Made by a program: the position numbers and the translations under genes. The notes beneath the pieces are model-generated. The model was not told where the DNA came from. It worked only from the letters and a program-made list of their open reading frames with translations, and ran no database searches. This document shows, piece by piece, positions 52,324 to 55,869 of a stretch of DNA of 55,869 nucleotides. This DNA comes from an uncultured Pseudomonadales bacterium (GTDB taxonomy: Bacteria > Pseudomonadota > Gammaproteobacteria > Pseudomonadales > Azotimanducaceae), in the NCBI GenBank assembly GCA_937921865.1, contig CAKZWF010000090.1:1-55869 (forward strand), written 5' to 3'. How positions within the stretch are numbered: the stretch's first letter is position 1; each line of letters begins with the position of its first letter.

Positions 52324-52770
52324 ATGTCCGACCTCAAAACCAGCATTACTGAAGCGACTACTGCAGCCATGAAGGCCCGCGACAAGGCCAAAGTGGCTGC
52401 GTTGCGTATGGTCAATGCCGAAATCAAACGCGTAGAAGTTGACGAGCGTCGTGAACTGAGCGACGAAGACGTGCTCACAATTCTCAATCGCATGCTCAAG
52501 CAGCGTCGCGATGCCCTTTCGCAGTATCAGGATGCCAACCGCCAGGATCTGGCCGAACAGGAACAGTTCGAGATTGCGTTGATCCTGGAGTTTCTGCCGG
52601 AACCGCTCGAAGCGTCCGAACTCGAAGACATCATCACCGCAGCCATTGTCGAGGCGGACGCCCATTCGATGAAAGATATGGGCAAAGTGATGGCACTGGT
52701 CAAAGCGCAGGTCGCCGGCCGTGCTGACATGAGTGTGGTCAGCAGCACGGTGAAGGCTCAGTTGGCCTGA
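52324..52770 (+). CDS. yqeY: GatB/YqeY domain protein
   Basis: The gene encodes 148 residues, a stand-alone version of the GatB tail: MSDLKTSITEATTAAMKARD at the N-terminus, KVAALRMVNAEIKRVEVDER, ILEFLPEPLEASELEDIITAAI, and MGKVMALVKAQVAGRADMS near the end. It may bind tRNA, but its function is not settled. It starts 11 nt after rpsU and in Pseudomonas it leads straight into dnaG; here manC intervenes after 51 nt. Confidence 0.94.
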   Translation: MSDLKTSITEATTAAMKARDKAKVAALRMVNAEIKRVEVDERRELSDEDVLTILNRMLKQRRDALSQYQDANRQDLAEQEQFEIALILEFLPEPLEASELEDIITAAIVEADAHSMKDMGKVMALVKAQVAGRADMSVVSSTVKAQLA

Positions 52771-52821
52771 GTCGTTCAGTTAGATTGGTTGTAAAAGTCA
52801 GCGAAAAAATGAGGAGAGGGT

Positions 52822-54225
52822 GTGAGCACTGAACTTGTTCCCGTTGTGCTGGCTGGTGGCACCGGCAGTCGCCTGTGGCCTCTGTCCAGAGAGCTATTCC
52901 CCAAACAGTTTCACGCCCTTTTTGGCGAGCACTCACTGCTGCAGAACACTTTGCTGCGTGCTCAGGCAGTGACAGGCGCCCGCCCCATTATCGTCTGTAA
53001 TGAAGAGCATCGTTTTTTAGTGGCTGAACAGTGCAGGTCGATTGGCATTACCTGGCAGAGCATCATCTTGGAACCCGAAGGCCGCAATACCGCACCGGCC
53101 ATCGCCCTGGCGGCACTGGCAGTTCACGACGGGGCTCAACTGCTGGTGATGCCTTCTGATCATCTGATCAGCGATACCGCTGCCTTCACCACCGCTGTGC
53201 AGCTCGCCTGTGATGCGGCAGCGGCAGGTGGTCTGGTGACCTTTGGTGTTACCCCAACGGTGCCTGAAACAGGCTATGGCTACATTGCTGCGCCCACTGC
53301 CAAATCGGGTGAAGGCGCGGTAGCCGTCCGTTCGTTTGTCGAAAAGCCCGACCTTGCTACCGCGCAGAGCTACCTTGATTCCGGTGAGTACTTCTGGAAT
53401 TCGGGCATGTTTGTGCTGGGTGCGCAACAGTACCTGGATGAACTTGCCAGCCTGTCACCGAAGATGGCGAAAGCCGTCAGTACCGCCCATGAGCAGGGCA
53501 GCGTGGATCTGGACTTTTTCCGCCCGGGCCCGAGCTTTCTCGAGTCCCCGGCAGATTCGATCGACTACGCGGTGATGGAAAAAACCGAACGGGCGATGAT
53601 GGTGCCGGTCAGTTTCGACTGGAACGACGTCGGTTCCTGGTCGGCGATCTGGGAAGCGTCGGACCAGGATGAGCAGGGCAACCACCTGGAAGGTGACGTG
53701 GTCACAGTAGCTACCCGGGATTCTTATGTGCTGGCGAAGAATCGACTGGTTGGCACGATCGGCATCAACAATCTGATTGTGGTCGAAACCTCAGATGCGG
53801 TGCTGGTCGCGGACAAAGACAAAGTTCAGGACGTCCGGGAACTGGTGGCCCGGCTTAAGCAGGGTGATCGGGACGAGCATATTGCCCATACCGAAGTTTT
53901 CCGACCCTGGGGCAGCTACGAATCAATGCAGGAAGGCGAACGCTATCAGGTCAAACGCATCAATGTGAAACCTGGAGAGCGACTGTCGCTGCAGAAACAC
54001 CATCATCGAGCCGAGCACTGGATTGTGGTCAAGGGCACTGCAGAAGTGACCCGTGGTGAAGAGACCTTCACGCTCGCAGAAAACGAAAGCACCTATATTC
54101 CGCTGGGCACCGTGCACCGACTGGGCAACCCCGGCAAGCTGCCGCTGGAACTGATCGAGGTGCAGGTGGGCGCTTATCTGGGCGAAGACGACATTGTCCG
54201 TTTCGAGGATGTCTACGGTCGCTGA
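52822..54225 (+). CDS. manC: Mannose-1-phosphate guanylyltransferase / mannose-6-phosphate isomerase
   Basis: This bifunctional enzyme provides GDP-mannose for exopolysaccharide or O-antigen. The 467-residue protein has the N-terminal nucleotidyltransferase signature VLAGGTGSRLWPLSRELFPKQF, VMPSDHLI, ETGYGYI, FVEKPD and FFWNSGMF-type EYFWNSGMFVLGA. A C-terminal cupin (about 355-467) follows, with RPWGSYESM, KPGERLSLQKHHHRAEHWIVV and YIPLGTVHRLGNPG. GTG start preceded by GAGGAGAGG. It lies between yqeY and dnaG, an unusual place, and is not next to other sugar genes. Confidence 0.95.
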   Translation: MSTELVPVVLAGGTGSRLWPLSRELFPKQFHALFGEHSLLQNTLLRAQAVTGARPIIVCNEEHRFLVAEQCRSIGITWQSIILEPEGRNTAPAIALAALAVHDGAQLLVMPSDHLISDTAAFTTAVQLACDAAAAGGLVTFGVTPTVPETGYGYIAAPTAKSGEGAVAVRSFVEKPDLATAQSYLDSGEYFWNSGMFVLGAQQYLDELASLSPKMAKAVSTAHEQGSVDLDFFRPGPSFLESPADSIDYAVMEKTERAMMVPVSFDWNDVGSWSAIWEASDQDEQGNHLEGDVVTVATRDSYVLAKNRLVGTIGINNLIVVETSDAVLVADKDKVQDVRELVARLKQGDRDEHIAHTEVFRPWGSYESMQEGERYQVKRINVKPGERLSLQKHHHRAEHWIVVKGTAEVTRGEETFTLAENESTYIPLGTVHRLGNPGKLPLELIEVQVGAYLGEDDIVRFEDVYGR

Positions 54226-54263
54226 ATGGCTGCAGCGGCTTGTGGCTGTGGTAAGTTGAGCTG

Positions 54264-55869
54264 ATGGCCGGGCGTATTCCTCAATCATTCATCAACGACC
54301 TGATTGATCGGGTAGACATTGTTGATGTCATTGATTCCCGGGTGACGCTGAAGAAGGCGGGTAAGAACTACCAGGCCCGGTGCCCGTTCCATGACGAAAA
54401 AACCCCATCCTTTTCGGTATCCCCGGATAAACAGTTCTATCATTGCTTCGGCTGCGGTGTGAGCGGCACAGCCCTGACCTTTCTGATGGAGTTCGAGCGC
54501 CTGGAGTTTGTGGATGCCGTTGAAGCTCTGGCTCGGATCGCCGGGGTTGAGGTGCCGCGGGAGGGTACACGCCAGCAGGCGCCCGACCACCGCAAGCTTT
54601 TCGCGGCTTTGAGCGCGGCCGACGGCTGTTTCAGACGATCGTTGAAAAATTCGGCCGAGGCGGTCGATTACCTTAAGAAGCGCGGGCTGACCGGCATGAT
54701 TGCCAGAGATTTTGGCATCGGTTTTGCGCCGGATGAGTGGCAGACTCTTGGCGACGCGCTGAAGGCTGAGCACAGCCGCGAAGACCTGCTCAAAGCCGGC
54801 CTGCTGACAGAAAATGACAACGGCCGGGTTTACGATCGCTTCCGCGGCCGCATCATGTTTCCGATTCGAGATACCCGCGGCCGGGTCATTGGTTTTGGCG
54901 GTCGCGTGATGAGCAATGATGCCGGCCCCAAATATCTGAACAGCCCCGAGACCCCGGTATTTCATAAAGGGCGCGAACTCTATGGCCTGTTTGAGGCGCG
55001 TAAAGCGCTGCGTCGTATCGACAAGCTGCTGGTCGTCGAGGGTTACATGGATGTGGTTGCACTGGCACAGGCCGGGATTGCCAACTGTGTAGCGAGTCTG
55101 GGCACGGCAACCACAGCCGATCATTTTCACAAGCTCTATCGTTACTGTGAAGAAGTCGTGTGCTGTTTTGACGGCGACAGTGCGGGTCGCCAGGCGGCGT
55201 GGCGGGCGCTCGAAAATGCTTTGCCAACGCTGACTCAAGGCCGTCAGCTGAAATTCATGTTTCTGCCTGACGGCGAAGATCCGGATTCGCTTGTGCGTAA
55301 AGAAGGCAAAGACAAATTCCTGGCTCGAATCGACGCTGCCTCACCGTCGATTGAATACCTGTTCACCCGTTTGGCGGAAGGCTTGGATCTGGATCAGCTG
55401 GATGGTCAGGCCAGGCTTGCCAGTCTGGCTATGCCATACCTGAGCCAGGTCCCGGACGGCATTCTCCGGCAACTGATGAATCGCCGGCTGCAGACCCTGA
55501 CCGGGTTGAGCAGCGAAGAGGTTGCCGGGCAGGCACCGACCGTAACCACCGCTCAGCCGAAAGCGGCGAAACCCAGTCAGAATACTCGCCTGAGCGTGCT
55601 GCAGCGGAAACTGCTGCGCTATCTGCTGGCATCACCCGCACTGGCTGGACGGATGTCCGAAGAGGTGAGGGCGACGGTTGCCGAGCTGGCAGTGCAGGAT
55701 ACTTTTTGCGAGATAGTCAACTATATTGCTATAAATCCCGAAGTTGATCAGAGCGATGTGCTTGGACGCTGGACGGGTCACTCGATTCAGGCAGAGTTGC
55801 TGAAGCTGCTGGAAACGCCCCTGGGTATGGACATCGAAGCCGCGGCTGTCGAATTCGAAGAGGGTATGG
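54264..55869 (+). CDS. dnaG: DNA primase (3' end beyond window)
   Basis: DnaG makes RNA primers for replication. Translation from the ATG at 54264 gives MAGRIPQSFINDLIDRVDIV. The zinc-binding region is CPFHDEKTPSF plus FYHCFGCGVSG (CHC2 type), about 40-65. The catalytic core follows, with IMFPIRDTRGRVIGFGGRVM, KYLNSPETPVFHKGRELYGL, the TOPRIM motif VVEGYMDVVALAQAGI and CCFDGDSAGRQAA. The window ends at codon 535, inside the C-terminal helicase-binding domain, so about 100 or more residues are missing only because of the edge. rpoD probably follows. Confidence 0.96.
   Translation, partial: MAGRIPQSFINDLIDRVDIVDVIDSRVTLKKAGKNYQARCPFHDEKTPSFSVSPDKQFYHCFGCGVSGTALTFLMEFERLEFVDAVEALARIAGVEVPREGTRQQAPDHRKLFAALSAADGCFRRSLKNSAEAVDYLKKRGLTGMIARDFGIGFAPDEWQTLGDALKAEHSREDLLKAGLLTENDNGRVYDRFRGRIMFPIRDTRGRVIGFGGRVMSNDAGPKYLNSPETPVFHKGRELYGLFEARKALRRIDKLLVVEGYMDVVALAQAGIANCVASLGTATTADHFHKLYRYCEEVVCCFDGDSAGRQAAWRALENALPTLTQGRQLKFMFLPDGEDPDSLVRKEGKDKFLARIDAASPSIEYLFTRLAEGLDLDQLDGQARLASLAMPYLSQVPDGILRQLMNRRLQTLTGLSSEEVAGQAPTVTTAQPKAAKPSQNTRLSVLQRKLLRYLLASPALAGRMSEEVRATVAELAVQDTFCEIVNYIAINPEVDQSDVLGRWTGHSIQAELLKLLETPLGMDIEAAAVEFEEGM

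Noticed and set aside
54285..55238. 317-codon minus-strand ORF at the right end
   Set aside because: The plus strand encodes dnaG here with zinc and TOPRIM motifs; the antisense frame is a shadow.

Overview
The window reads as chromosomal core of a gammaproteobacterium related to the Pseudomonadales/Cellvibrionales. The main evidence is gene order. Read from the right edge leftwards, dnaG-yqeY-rpsU-tsaD-folB-cca-ycgB-yeaH-yeaG-apaH-apaG-rsmA-pdxA-surA-lptD-amgK-murU-rpe-gph-trpE, then trpG-trpD-trpC-vfr-OsmC-coq7-HIT-AAA ATPase, is the order known from Pseudomonas. A second conserved block, aroQ-accB-prmA-DUF3426-dusB-purH-purD, lies to the left. Coding density is high, with many 1-11 nt overlaps. 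No rRNA, tRNA, prophage, IS transposase or CRISPR array was seen.

Layout. 1-4.0 kb: a K+-dependent type membrane pyrophosphatase and a two-gene envelope operon (TPR-like secreted protein, DUF2333 membrane protein). 4.1-13.4 kb: dsbD, aroQ, accB, prmA, a zinc-ribbon/DUF3426 protein carrying an in-frame 18-bp tandem repeat, dusB, purH, purD. 13.5-18.7 kb: a cyclic-nucleotide-binding protein with a degenerate rhodanese tail, a Ycf46-like AAA+ ATPase, a HIT hydrolase, coq7, two small ORFs, an OsmC-family protein and a Crp/Vfr regulator. 18.8-22.2 kb: an ankyrin remnant, a small unknown gene bracketed by REP-like repeats, and trpGDC. 22.4-29 kb: a Lys-rich secreted protein, panBC, two Hsp20 chaperones, a CinA-type amidase and an RND-family exporter. 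29-34.5 kb: a voltage-gated cation channel coupled to trpE, then gph, rpe, murU and amgK. 34.5-46.2 kb: lptD-surA-pdxA-rsmA-apaG-apaH and yeaG-yeaH-ycgB. 46.2-55.9 kb: two uncharacterised exported proteins, cca, an amidase lipoprotein, folB, tsaD, rpsU, yqeY, a manC-type gene and the start of dnaG, cut by the window end.

How the genes work together. Most of the window is housekeeping: purine, tryptophan, pantothenate, pyridoxal phosphate and folate synthesis, outer-membrane LPS assembly (LptD, SurA), cell-wall sugar recycling (AmgK, MurU), tRNA and ribosome modification (DusB, RsmA, PrmA, TsaD, Cca) and stress functions (YeaG/YeaH/YcgB, Hsp20, ApaH).

The unusual points are where conserved order is broken. 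accC, fis, speD, glpE, plsY and folK are absent from their usual Pseudomonas positions. manC sits inside the rpsU-dnaG operon, and an amidase lies between cca and folB. Other points are a family of REP-like elements with GTRG heads around a small cargo gene, and a bacterial voltage-gated channel whose selectivity filter (TLEDWTD) is more acidic than that of the sodium channels.
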